Source: Leisingera sp. SS27 (GTDB lineage: Bacteria; Pseudomonadota; Alphaproteobacteria; Rhodobacterales; Rhodobacteraceae). Taken from it: a stretch of DNA of 64,000 bases. The notes below the pieces were generated by a model. It was not told the DNA's origin. It saw only the letters and a list, made by a program, of their open reading frames with translations, and did no database searches. The stretch is taken from NCBI RefSeq assembly GCF_028368855.1, contig NZ_JAQNCY010000007.1:1-64000 (forward strand), written 5' to 3'. This document shows positions 27,048 to 35,660 of the stretch, piece by piece. Position 1 is the first letter of the stretch, and each line of letters begins with the position of its first letter. A program made the translations under genes and the position numbers.

Positions 27048-28493
27048 TTAGGCGTTTGCCGCCGTACCTGATAGTTCTTCAACTTCTTCGGCCTTGGGCG
27101 AAAACCACCCGGCCCAAGCATAGAGGATGCCAAATACCGGCGCCAGCCAGCAGGCAAATGACAGCGGGATGTACAGCAGGTTCTCAAGGTTGCCGTCGCC
27201 GATCGACAGGCCAAGGGCTGTGATCACAAAAGCCCCACCAGCATTCCACGGAATCAGCGGCGAGATGATTGTACCGCCCTCTTCGGTGGCACGCGCAAGG
27301 TTCAGACGCGAATACCCGATGCGGTCATATACAGGGCGGAACATCCGGCCAGGCAGTGCGATGGATAGATAGGGGTCTCCGGCCACGGTGTTGGTCGCAA
27401 CCGATGTCAGGATTGCAGAGGTTTGCACGCCAGCAAAGCTTTTCACCCGTTTGGTCAGCACCGAAATGATGGCGGCTAGACAGCCGGTCCGCTCCAGCGC
27501 GCCGCCAAACCCAAGCGCGATCAGGATCAATGAAATTGTCCACATCATCGACTGAATACCCCCACGGTTCATCAGTTTGTCCATGGCTTCAACGCCGGTT
27601 TCAACCGAATAACCATAGTTGGCGTAAGTGAAGATGTCGTGGATCGATGCCCCTTGTACATAAATTGCCAATAGCGATGCCAGCAAAACACCAATGAACA
27701 GCGAGGGGATTGCAGGCATTTTCAAAACAGCAAGCACCACGACCAAAAGCGCGGGCAGCATCAGCCAGGGTGACAGATTGAACGAGTTTTCAAGCGCAGC
27801 TTTAAACGCCTCAATCCGCTCAAACGACGGTACGCCATCGCCAAGGTTGAAGCCAACAGCAAAGTAGATCACCAGGGCGATCAGCATTGCCGGAACCGTC
27901 GTCGGCAGCATGTTGCGGATGTGGTCAAACAGGTTGGTGTCCGTCACTGCCGGAGCCAGGTTGGTAGTATCAGACAATGGCGAGATCTTGTCGCCAAAGA
28001 AAGCGCCAGAAACCACTGCCGCCGCTGTCCAGTAGGCGGGAATTCCAAAGCCTTCGCCGATGCCCATCAGTGCCAGGCCAACGGTGCCCACGGTCCCCCA
28101 AGAGGTCCCCAACGCCAGAGATACAATGGAGCACAGCAACATGCCGGCAGCCAGAAACATCTGCGGCGACAGCAATGCCAGGCCATAGTAGATCAGAGTC
28201 GGAACGGTGCCCGCTGCGATCCAAGTTCCAACAATCATCCCAACCAGCAGCAGCACAGATACCGCGGGGAAGGACACGGCGATGACGTGAAACGCGCCCT
28301 TTTCTATCTCGTCCCATTTCAGGCCCGTCATAAGGCCAACAATGGTGGTCAAAGCGATCCCAATTGCGAGCGGGATATGGGGTGTGAAATCGCCGAAATA
28401 GAAGATCTGCACGCCTAGAATTGCCAGCGTGAGCACAATGGGGATCAAGGCGAGCCCAATCGGCGGATGCGCCTCGGTTTGTTGAAGTGACAT
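27048..28493 (-). CDS. nhaC: NhaC-family Na+/H+ antiporter-type transporter
   Basis: 481 residues from ATG 28493, with GAGAGGAACA upstream. About 11-12 membrane segments. NhaC-family motifs include GTSWGTVGTVGLALMGIGEG, the FFGDKISPLSDTTNLAP motif and TNTVAGDPYLSIALPGRMF. In this operon with an ornithine cyclodeaminase-like gene and a DadA-like gene it may exchange Na+ or H+ for an amino acid instead of acting in pH control; that is inference from context. Confidence 0.87.
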   Translation of the reverse strand: MSLQQTEAHPPIGLALIPIVLTLAILGVQIFYFGDFTPHIPLAIGIALTTIVGLMTGLKWDEIEKGAFHVIAVSFPAVSVLLLVGMIVGTWIAAGTVPTLIYYGLALLSPQMFLAAGMLLCSIVSLALGTSWGTVGTVGLALMGIGEGFGIPAYWTAAAVVSGAFFGDKISPLSDTTNLAPAVTDTNLFDHIRNMLPTTVPAMLIALVIYFAVGFNLGDGVPSFERIEAFKAALENSFNLSPWLMLPALLVVVLAVLKMPAIPSLFIGVLLASLLAIYVQGASIHDIFTYANYGYSVETGVEAMDKLMNRGGIQSMMWTISLILIALGFGGALERTGCLAAIISVLTKRVKSFAGVQTSAILTSVATNTVAGDPYLSIALPGRMFRPVYDRIGYSRLNLARATEEGGTIISPLIPWNAGGAFVITALGLSIGDGNLENLLYIPLSFACWLAPVFGILYAWAGWFSPKAEEVEELSGTAANA

Positions 28494-28565
28494 TGTTGTT
28501 CCTCTCTTCGTATTAACTTTTGTGAACGGCGATGCCGCTCGTATTCTGTAGGTGCGCAAAGCAAA

Positions 28566-28589
28566 GGCCCGGCTGAGAACAGCCGGGCC
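28566..28589 (-). terminator. Stem-loop between ornithine cyclodeaminase-like gene and nhaC
   Basis: ggcccggct (28566-28574) pairs perfectly with agccgggcc (28581-28589), 6-base loop. On the reverse strand it is followed by TTTGCTTTG, a weak T-rich tail, so it may act as a partial terminator that lowers nhaC expression. Confidence 0.5.
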
Positions 28590-28595
28590 GATTGC

Positions 28596-29531
28596 TCAGT
28601 ACGTAGATTTCAAAGCCAGTATGGCGGCGGACAAATCCTCGATGGCGGTGCCGACCCCTTTGAAAAGGGTTATTTCCTCAGCGGATTGCCGAGGGTGATC
28701 GCCGCTGTCACATAGCTCTTTCAAGGTTGCGAGAATGTCGGATTCTTGCAGTATGCCGGTTTCAAGAGGTGTCTTGATGTCGCCACTTTCCACCAACGCA
28801 TCATGCGTGTCGACATAGACTGACGCGCGGGTCACGGCGGTGTCATCCACTTCGCGCATCTCGGGGGTGAAACTGCCGATCAGGTCCATATGCTGACCGG
28901 GGCGCAACCAGTCGCCCAACAACACGGGGGTTCGGGCCAATGTTGCACAGGAAATTACGTCTGCCTCAGCGGCGGTGGATTGCACGCTGTCGGCCACTTC
29001 GGCGGCAATGCCCTCTTCCGCCAAAGACGCCACCATGCGTTCGGCATTGTCAGGATTAATGTCGAACACAAGGGTGCGTGTGATTGGCAGGACCTCTCGG
29101 TATGCAAGCGCAAGGTTGAAGCCCACGCGGCCAGCGCCAACGATCAAGTGGGTGGCGCTGTCTGGGCGTGCCAAACGGCGGGCGGCAAGGGCCGAGGCGG
29201 CGGCTGTACGGCGTGCCGTCAGCTCGCCTCCATCCGCAATCAACAAGTGTTCGCCGGTTTCACGATCAAACAGAACATAGCTGGAGGACAGAGCCGCGCG
29301 CCCGCGTTTGGCATTGCCGGGCACAACATTAACCAGCTTGATGCCACCATATCCCTCGCTGCGCCACGCGGGCATCAGCAGCAGCACATCATCCTCGATC
29401 GCCTCGTTTTTCAGGTAGTGGTGGTGGCGCAAAGGGGCGTCATAATCTCCACGAAACCCCTCTTCCAACGCGTCGATTAGGTCTTTGTAAGGCAATGCAT
29501 CACGCGTTGCAGGTAGGTCGAGAATTTTCAT
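28596..29531 (-). CDS. Ornithine cyclodeaminase/mu-crystallin family protein
   Basis: 311 residues. The NAD(P)-binding fold is seen in THLIVGAGRVGFNLALAYRE near residue 128, with TARRTAAASALAARRLARPD before it and IDLI-type GQHMDLIGSFTPEMREVD after. The family includes ornithine cyclodeaminase, pyrroline-2-carboxylate reductase and ectoine-pathway EutC. Next to a DadA-like dehydrogenase, an imino-acid reductase role (for example pyrroline-2-carboxylate) is plausible but unproven. GGAAAGATC precedes the ATG. Twenty bases separate it from the DadA-like gene. Confidence 0.83.
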   Translation of the reverse strand: MKILDLPATRDALPYKDLIDALEEGFRGDYDAPLRHHHYLKNEAIEDDVLLLMPAWRSEGYGGIKLVNVVPGNAKRGRAALSSSYVLFDRETGEHLLIADGGELTARRTAAASALAARRLARPDSATHLIVGAGRVGFNLALAYREVLPITRTLVFDINPDNAERMVASLAEEGIAAEVADSVQSTAAEADVISCATLARTPVLLGDWLRPGQHMDLIGSFTPEMREVDDTAVTRASVYVDTHDALVESGDIKTPLETGILQESDILATLKELCDSGDHPRQSAEEITLFKGVGTAIEDLSAAILALKSTY

Positions 29532-29550
29532 GATGTGATCTTTCCGGTTT

Positions 29551-30831
29551 CTATGGGGTGATCAGCCAGCGCGCGGTTTCAGAAACCTGTGCTGCAGTGT
29601 TGGGAGCGCCAGATATCATCGCGGCCATGACCTCGCCCGCGCCTGCGGCCATGGTCCAGCCCAGCTGGCCGTGACCAGCATTGAGCCAAACATTCGAAGT
29701 CTTACGAAGTCGACCCAGATAAGGTCGGCCGCTTGGGGTGGTTGGACGCAGGCCCGCCCAGTGTTTCGCCTGAGCCACATCCACGGCACCAGAGAAATGC
29801 TGATCCACATAGGTATCGAGATAGGCCACACGATCTGCGGTGATGGTTCTGTCGTGGCCAGCAAATTCTGCAATGGCTGTGACCCGCAAACGATCCCCAA
29901 GCTGAGTAACCGCAAGCAGGCTGGTTTCGTCAATAAACGGGCGGTTGGGAATGCGGCTGGCATCCAAAATTGGATAGGTCGCCGAATAGCCTTTGATCGG
30001 ATAGATCATAGGTTTGACCCCAAACGAGGCGGTCAGTTTGGGAGTTTCCGTGCCTGCGGCAATCACTACATGATCGCAGGCAAAGTGACCGGTGTCGGTC
30101 AACACGGCGCAAACACTCGCACCCTTGGTGTCATATCCGGAGACTTTAGTGCCAAAATGAAAAGTAACATTGCTCCGTGCAGTCAGCCAATCGACCAACT
30201 TGGCGGTAAAGCTTTGGCAATCCCCCTTGCTGTCCACGTCAGAGATCAACCCTCCCTGCAACTTGCCATGAAAGGCCTGCAGGGCTGGGTCCATCGTCAT
30301 AAGGGTTGACGCATCATGAGGGGTGAAGCCCGTTTCCGGCCCGACGTTGGCTTGCATCCGTGCCGCAAATTGCGCTTGCGATGTGTAAAGATAGTAGACT
30401 CCGTCATGAGCCTGATCAAAACTCAACCCCGCCTCGGTCTCCATCTTTCGCAACGCATCCCGCCCGTGACGTGACAACATCGCCATGGCATTGGAGTGCT
30501 TACGATATGCAGCCACGTTACAGTTGCGCAAAAAGCTCACCCCCCATCGCCACAAATCCGGGTCCATGAAGCGAGAAATTTTCACACTGGGTTCTTTGCC
30601 TAGAAAGGCGCGCACCATTTGACGTGGGGCTTCGGGCCCAGCCCAGCTTGACGCATGTCCAACCGCGATGATCCCGGCATTTGCATAGCTGCACATGGCC
30701 GCCGGTGCGTCGGCTTGGTCCAGCACCACAACCTGATAGCCCCGCTGCGCTAAGTGATAAGCCGTTGCCACGCCAACCACCCCCGCGCCAATCACGGCAA
30801 CCCTCTGGCTATTTTTGTGTTGCTCATGCAT
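29551..30831 (-). CDS. D-amino acid dehydrogenase-like FAD oxidoreductase (DadA family)
   Basis: 426 residues. FAD-binding Rossmann motif VAVIGAGVVGVATAYHLAQR at the N-terminus. MCSYANAG and the C-terminal LRPTTPSGRPYLG and LNAGHGQLGWTMAAGAGE are typical of DadA. It would oxidise a D-amino acid or an imino acid such as a D-proline derivative, passing electrons to the quinone pool. ATG 30831 has no strong ribosome site; upstream sequence overlaps the divergent regulator. First gene of the operon with the ornithine cyclodeaminase-like protein and NhaC. Confidence 0.85.
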   Translation of the reverse strand: MHEQHKNSQRVAVIGAGVVGVATAYHLAQRGYQVVVLDQADAPAAMCSYANAGIIAVGHASSWAGPEAPRQMVRAFLGKEPSVKISRFMDPDLWRWGVSFLRNCNVAAYRKHSNAMAMLSRHGRDALRKMETEAGLSFDQAHDGVYYLYTSQAQFAARMQANVGPETGFTPHDASTLMTMDPALQAFHGKLQGGLISDVDSKGDCQSFTAKLVDWLTARSNVTFHFGTKVSGYDTKGASVCAVLTDTGHFACDHVVIAAGTETPKLTASFGVKPMIYPIKGYSATYPILDASRIPNRPFIDETSLLAVTQLGDRLRVTAIAEFAGHDRTITADRVAYLDTYVDQHFSGAVDVAQAKHWAGLRPTTPSGRPYLGRLRKTSNVWLNAGHGQLGWTMAAGAGEVMAAMISGAPNTAAQVSETARWLITP

Positions 30832-30893
30832 AATTTTGTCTGGACACCCCGAAAGCAGGCTAAAAGTGAATTTTTGGTAAAATAAGAAAAACC

Positions 30894-31544
30894 ATGCCCA
30901 AATCAATCAAAACCTTCCCCATTGCAGAAGAATCTGTCGTCTCGCCGATCCTTGATGACGAAGAAAAAAACCATATTCGAACTGAATTGGGGAATAGAGT
31001 CAAAAGCTTGCGTCTTGGCGAGGGCATGACTTTGGAACAAGCTTCTGGGGCAACTGGGCTGGCGGTTTCAACGATCTACAAGGTCGAAAATGGCAAAGTC
31101 TCTCCCAGTTTTGAGAATCTTCTGCGCTTGGCACGGGGCTATGGTGTGGGTTTGGAGAAGCTGATCGAATCCCCTGCGGAAGAGATGAACACCACCCGCC
31201 TGACCGTCACCCGCTCAGGTGAAGGCCGTGCAGTCAGCGGCAAAACCTATGAGTATGAAGTGCTGTGCAACGGGCTGACGGGTAAGAAAATCATTCCCTT
31301 GATCGCCACAATTGGCCCCCGCGGCCCTCTTGAACCCAACCAACTGGATCGACATGAAGGCGAAGAGCTGGTGTTCATCCTGACTGGCGATATCGAATTG
31401 AAAGTGGAGCATTACCAGCCGGTCATTCTCAGAGCAGGCGATTGCGCCTATTACGACAGCACGATGCGGCACGGCATTAGAAGCCTGGGTACACAGGAGG
31501 CGCGGGTACTTTGGGCCTGCACACATGTCGAAGGTGTCAGTTAA
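30894..31544 (+). CDS. XRE-HTH plus cupin regulator
   Basis: 216 residues. HTH_3 domain at about 28-88 (GNRVKSLRLGEGMTLEQAS, then VSTIYKVENGKVSPSFENLL), cupin_2 domain at about 140-210 (LVFILTGDIELKVEHYQPV, GDCAYYDSTMRHGIRS). Such HTH-cupin proteins sense small amino acid or polyamine-related ligands and usually repress catabolic genes. Divergent from the DadA-like gene, 62 bases between starts; it probably regulates that operon. Confidence 0.87.
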   Translation: MPKSIKTFPIAEESVVSPILDDEEKNHIRTELGNRVKSLRLGEGMTLEQASGATGLAVSTIYKVENGKVSPSFENLLRLARGYGVGLEKLIESPAEEMNTTRLTVTRSGEGRAVSGKTYEYEVLCNGLTGKKIIPLIATIGPRGPLEPNQLDRHEGEELVFILTGDIELKVEHYQPVILRAGDCAYYDSTMRHGIRSLGTQEARVLWACTHVEGVS

Positions 31545-32689
31545 CGGCCTGCCACACAAACTTCATGGTTCTTTGATCGGGTCAAACTGAAACCTTAGGC
31601 GGCAAATGGGTTGCATGGGCTATGCCAGTGCATGGCGGTTATCGGTATTTAGGCACATGCTTACAGAACACGGTCCGATAAAACAAAGGACCACAGCTTG
31701 CTGCAACACGTCAGACCCTAGCGGCGAATGGGCTAAAGCAAACCCACCCGGTTTTCCGCTAGTGAGCGGCCAAATGCGAATAGCCGCTTGGTCCGGCGCA
31801 GTGTAAGTTTGCGGCTGGCGTGGTGAATGGCAGTTGAAGATCACGCTGGCCGCTTTCCTCCTGCCCTTCCTGCCAAATTTATAATGTGATCGCGGACGAG
31901 ACCGCGATCGCTTGCACAGAGGTCAGCCGCGCCTCCGCTCCGCTCTAGCGCGCCTGGCATTTTCCGTTTGATTGGTCCGCCTGCCATCCGGCCGGCAATC
32001 TGAACACGGGTTCTGATGCCGCTGCGCGTCAGTCTCCACGGAGAAATCCGGTTCCTCCCGCGCTAGGCGCGGGCCCCTCCCAATTTCACCGCTCCGGCCC
32101 CGTGTGTCAGATCACCGTCCGGCCGCAGTCCGGGCTGCGCCCACCCTGCTTTGCCCTCCGGAAGACACGAGGTCTTCCGAAGTGAAAATCAGGGAAGGCT
32201 TCGCCACTGGCGGAACAGGAGGCGCGAGCGGGGATGTTGGAGACACGAAAAAGGAAATGTTCTGCCGCAAATGGCAAAACTATGTGTCGCCCGACATTCA
32301 GTGTCGGGCGACACATAGTTTTTCCTTCGAGGCTTCGATAAGCCATTGATTTTAGGTCCGTGGGAAACTCACGCTCGCACCAGCCTTTCCTTTTGCGACT
32401 CATAGATTTTCCTTCGGCTGAAGCAGACATTCATGCCGCGCGCGGCGAAATCGGACTTCGAGCCCATCTTTGACAAATGCTGCGCAAGTAACCAATGGCG
32501 ACTTTCGTTCACACTTCGATCCGGAACGGCGCATTTGACAGGCGGTACTTGCTATGGACATGTGAACAACCAAATTTGAGAGTCGTGCCATGCTATTGAA
32601 TTATCTTTACACGAATTTCTTTGAGGAAACACAGTTTGCGGACGCCGTTTGCGCGACGACCGAAGACCTTCACGCACTCATCTTGGTGC
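31545..32689. other. 1.1-kb gene-free stretch with three hairpins
   Basis: No reading frame here looks like a protein gene. Three inverted repeats stand out: gatcgcgg/ccgcgatc around 31890-31911, cggaagac/gtcttccg around 32159-32179, and a perfect 21-bp repeat at 32276-32322 (listed separately). The first two share an ACGAG loop. The left part may contain the end of the XRE-cupin transcript; the right end is a junction with a truncated IS5 element. Confidence 0.5.
32276..32322. repeat. Perfect 21-bp inverted repeat with 5-base loop
   Basis: aaaactatgtgtcgcccgac (32276 on, arm to 32296) is matched exactly by its reverse complement at 32302-32322, with loop ttcag. A T-run closes the right arm. 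It may be a strong bidirectional terminator or a palindrome of a small mobile element. No adjacent gene explains it. Confidence 0.7.
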
Positions 32690-33044
32690 GACCGATTAGG
32701 CGACCGCGCCCCCTTTTTTTGGCGGCCATACTGGTCGCCGTTCGATGTGCCTTTAGGTATGTCGCGTCAATTATCACGGTCTGCTTCTCGCCGTGTTCTG
32801 CAGCCAGACCGGCCATCATCCGAGCGAAAATGCCTTTCTCGCTCCAACGCTTCCATCGGCTGTAAAGCGTTTTGTGCGGACCATAGGCGGCAGGGGCATC
32901 GCGCCAACGCAAGCCATTGCGATTTATGAAGATAATCCCGCTCAGAACCCTCCTGTCGTCGACCCTTGGCTTGCCGTGCGATTTAGGGAAAAAGGGGGCC
33001 AACTTGGCCATCTGCTCGTCGTTCTGCCAGACAAGGTCGCTCAT
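32690..33044 (-). pseudogene. Truncated IS5-family transposase (IS427/IS1031-like OrfA)
   Basis: About 118 residues from ATG 33044 (GGAGCGG upstream). MSDLVWQNDEQMAKLAPFFP, the DDRRVLSGIIFINRNGLRWRD region and HKTLYSRWKRWSEKGIF are the N-terminal half of IS5-group transposases. Homology stops at LIGRTK, where the partner frame (usually continuing with a G-rich NxKLHAV stretch) should begin; unrelated DNA follows at about 32690. The element is therefore cut at its 3' end. Confidence 0.8.
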
Positions 33045-33157
33045 ATCACCGCTCCGTTTTCCAGCTCGTGAATCACGCAGCGCTGCCGAAATCAATGCAT
33101 CCTATCCCTAAGAAACGCGGGGCTATTCAACCGCCATTGAAAACTTTACTCATGCTG

Positions 33158-34405
33158 TTACTCCTGAATTCCGGCGATTTCGAGAACAGCGTGCAGCAGA
33201 ACGTCACCGCCAGCAGTCGCCCATTCTTTAGTGATCTCTTCGGCTTCGTTGTGGCTAAGGCCGTCAACGCAAGGGCACATAATCATTGCAGACGGGGCAA
33301 CTGCATTGATCCAGCATGCGTCGTGGCCAGCACCTGAGACGATATCGATGTGGCTATAGCCGAGAGATTCAGCTGCGTCGCGAACTGCGCTCACACATTG
33401 AGGATCAAATTTGACGGGATCAAAGCCACCTACTTTTTCAAGACTGACTTCCAGCCCCATGTCGCGGCAGATTTTTTTTGTACCTTCATGCAGCCTTTGT
33501 TCCATGTCGGAAATGACTTCAATGTCTGGAGAGCGAAGATCGACAGTGAAAACAATCTGTCCGGGTATCACGTTCCGTGAGTTGGGGTGGACGTCAATAT
33601 GCCCTGCTGCGCCAACTGCGTGCGGCTTATGGCTCCAAGCGATTTCATCGACCAATTCAAGAACACGCGCCATTCCCAAGCCAGCATTTTTGCGCATTGG
33701 CATCGGGGTGGACCCTGTGTGAGCGTCCTTGCCAGTGATTTTGATTTCGGTCCAACTTAAGCCTTGGCCATGGGTGACCACGCCAATGACTTTATTTTCG
33801 GCTTCCAGAACCGGGCCTTGTTCGATGTGAAGTTCAAAATAGGCTCGCATCTCGCGAGCGCCAACTTCTTCTTCGCCTTGCCAGCCGATACGCTTTAGTT
33901 CATCGCCGAAGGCTTTTCCTTCTGCATCTTTGCGATCGTATGCCCAGTCTAACATGTGCTTCTTGGCGAAAACGCCAGACGATAACATAGCAGGAGCAAA
34001 TCTGGTGCCCTCTTCATTTGTCCAGTTTGTTACAACGATTGGGTGTTTTGTCTTGACGCCAGCGTCATTGAGCGTTCGGATCAATTCCAATCCACCCAGC
34101 ACACCCAAAACGCCATCGTATTTTCCGCCCGTAGGTTGCGTGTCGAGGTGGGAACCGACGTAAACCGGGAGTGCGTTTTCGTCTGCTCCCGCACGATGCG
34201 CAAACATATTGCCCATGTTGTCTACGCCCATGGTACAGCCTGCGCTCTCACACCATTTTTGAAACAGGGCGCGCCCTTCCGCATCGTCATCCGTTAGTGT
34301 TTGACGGTTACATCCACCCGCGACACCGGGACCGATTTTGGCCATTTCTTCCAAAGTGTCCCAAAGTCGCTGACCATCAATTTTCAGGTTCTTGCCGTGT
34401 TGCAT
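33158..34405 (-). CDS. M20-family Zn hydrolase (beta-ureidopropionase/N-carbamoyl amino acid hydrolase type)
   Basis: 415 residues from ATG 34405, with GGGAGG upstream. Motifs as in the relative at 6219-7460: GSHLDTQPTGGKYDG, TNEEGTRFAPAM, HIEQGPVLE, DAHTGSTPMPMR, HPNSRNVIPG and SGAGHDACWINAV. The context differs: an aminotransferase stub upstream, two RutR-like regulators and a Liv-type importer nearby, as in reductive pyrimidine degradation clusters. N-carbamoyl-beta-alanine is therefore a likely substrate. The upstream dihydropyrimidine steps are not in the window. Base composition is more AT-rich than that of its relative. Confidence 0.87.
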   Translation of the reverse strand: MQHGKNLKIDGQRLWDTLEEMAKIGPGVAGGCNRQTLTDDDAEGRALFQKWCESAGCTMGVDNMGNMFAHRAGADENALPVYVGSHLDTQPTGGKYDGVLGVLGGLELIRTLNDAGVKTKHPIVVTNWTNEEGTRFAPAMLSSGVFAKKHMLDWAYDRKDAEGKAFGDELKRIGWQGEEEVGAREMRAYFELHIEQGPVLEAENKVIGVVTHGQGLSWTEIKITGKDAHTGSTPMPMRKNAGLGMARVLELVDEIAWSHKPHAVGAAGHIDVHPNSRNVIPGQIVFTVDLRSPDIEVISDMEQRLHEGTKKICRDMGLEVSLEKVGGFDPVKFDPQCVSAVRDAAESLGYSHIDIVSGAGHDACWINAVAPSAMIMCPCVDGLSHNEAEEITKEWATAGGDVLLHAVLEIAGIQE

Positions 34406-34526
34406 TTTTTCCTCCCTTTTGTGCATGTGGTTCGGCTTGGGAGCGTAGAGACTGCACCGCTGGAGATGCCTTCCGACCAACGTAAAGAGATTTTCTTGTT
34501 GTCGATGAGTTTCGTGACTTCGTACA

Positions 34527-34745
34527 TTAATCCAACTCCACAACCTGGCGCAGCACAGCTTCTGTGTTTCTTGGCCTTGCATGGCCAGCATTGCAGCACC
34601 AAAGTCCCGCGGTGCCGTCCAAAACCTTTTTTCCTTCGCTCGTCGAGTAGTGCATTCCGTTGGCCCCAACGATCATACGAGGGTTCTTCTTGAACTGCCG
34701 GTTGGCAGCGAAAGGCATCCAAAAAGCCTCCAGATCGTTCTTCAT
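34527..34745 (-). pseudogene. N-terminal stub of omega-amino acid:pyruvate aminotransferase
   Basis: 72 residues from an ATG with a good site (GGGAGGACAAA). The sequence matches the start of beta-alanine/omega-amino acid aminotransferases (FWMPFAANRQFKKNPRMIV, then LDGTAGLWCCNAGHARP), which are normally about 440 residues. After QVVELD the match ends at a stop codon, and 120 bases later the M20 gene starts. The large PLP-binding part is gone, so it is a deletion remnant, and the retained promoter and ribosome site may now serve the M20 gene. Confidence 0.78.
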
Positions 34746-35033
34746 TTTGTCCTCCCAAGAGTCTGGTCGAGCGGGATAAAACCATAGTTGGCACGAACGG
34801 TCAATCTTTTCTGACTACTTAATCAGTTAAACCTGATCGATCTGACAGCTTAATGTGAACGATTGGACAAACTGTCTTCCTCTGATAAGTTCAATCAGGC
34901 ATAAAGCTGCTGTGTGGCGGAATCTCTGGACGAAGTATTTTGTCGACGAATCAGCGGGAAGGCTCTCTGAAGGGTGATCTAAAATTGGTCGAATATTCGG
35001 GGAGCTATGAGGCAAGTAGGAAGAGAGTGTAGG
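34746..35033. promoter_or_regulatory. Divergent promoter region, aminotransferase stub / RutR-like genes
   Basis: 288 bases between the start of the aminotransferase stub and the first TetR gene; AT-rich (for example acttaatcagttaaacctgat). Inferred to hold promoters in both directions and TetR operators; no site is assigned exactly. Confidence 0.45.
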
Positions 35034-35660
35034 ATGCTACGGCAACCCCAAAAGCAAATTGCAAACAGGGAAAAGAACATTTCAAGAATCAAGGAGGCTG
35101 CAGAATACGTGTTTGCTGAACACGGATACTTTGGTGCATCTTTCAGTCTGATCGCCAAGCAGGCTAAGTTGCCAAAGTCGAATATTATCTACTATTTCAC
35201 CAATAAAGAAACCTTATACCGCGCAGTTGTCGAAGACATATTCGATATTTGGCGATCCGCTGCAGATTCGATCAAAAAAGACAATGATCCAAGTACGGCC
35301 ATTGCTGAGTATATTGACACGAAACTTGAAATGGCGCGAAATCGCCCATTTGGCTCAAAAGTATGGGCAAATGAGGTGATTCAAGGTGCACCCATAGTTC
35401 AAGACTATATGGAAGATGAGTTGCACAGGTGGACCAACGACCGAATGGTTGTCATCCAGCATTGGATAGACTCGGGGAAGCTACGCGCAACAAGCGCTCG
35501 ACATCTTCTCTATCTGATTTGGGCAGGGACACAACATTACGCTGATTTTCAACATCAAATTGAAACTTTGAACGACAACCATCCACTTACCGATGAGCAA
35601 TGGCAAGAAACAAAATACTTCCTCAAAGACATCATATTGCGAGGTATTTGCGTTGAATAG
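35034..35660 (+). CDS. RutR-like TetR-family regulator 1
   Basis: 208 residues from ATG 35034 (GGAAGAGA upstream; ATG 35007 is an alternative). The TetR HTH lies at about 20-65 (FSLIAKQAKLPKSNIIYYFT), with NKETLYRAVVEDIFDIW after it. The C-terminal half contains NEVIQGAPIVQDYMED and LLYLIWAGTQHYADF, which closely follows the layout of E. coli RutR (a pyrimidine-sensing repressor). Its 3' end overlaps the start of a second copy by eight bases. Confidence 0.85.
   Translation: MLRQPQKQIANREKNISRIKEAAEYVFAEHGYFGASFSLIAKQAKLPKSNIIYYFTNKETLYRAVVEDIFDIWRSAADSIKKDNDPSTAIAEYIDTKLEMARNRPFGSKVWANEVIQGAPIVQDYMEDELHRWTNDRMVVIQHWIDSGKLRATSARHLLYLIWAGTQHYADFQHQIETLNDNHPLTDEQWQETKYFLKDIILRGICVE

Noticed and set aside
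31545-32689. CRISPR array or tandem repeat in the hairpin-rich gap
   Set aside because: The inverted repeats are single, differ in sequence and show no regular spacer pattern.
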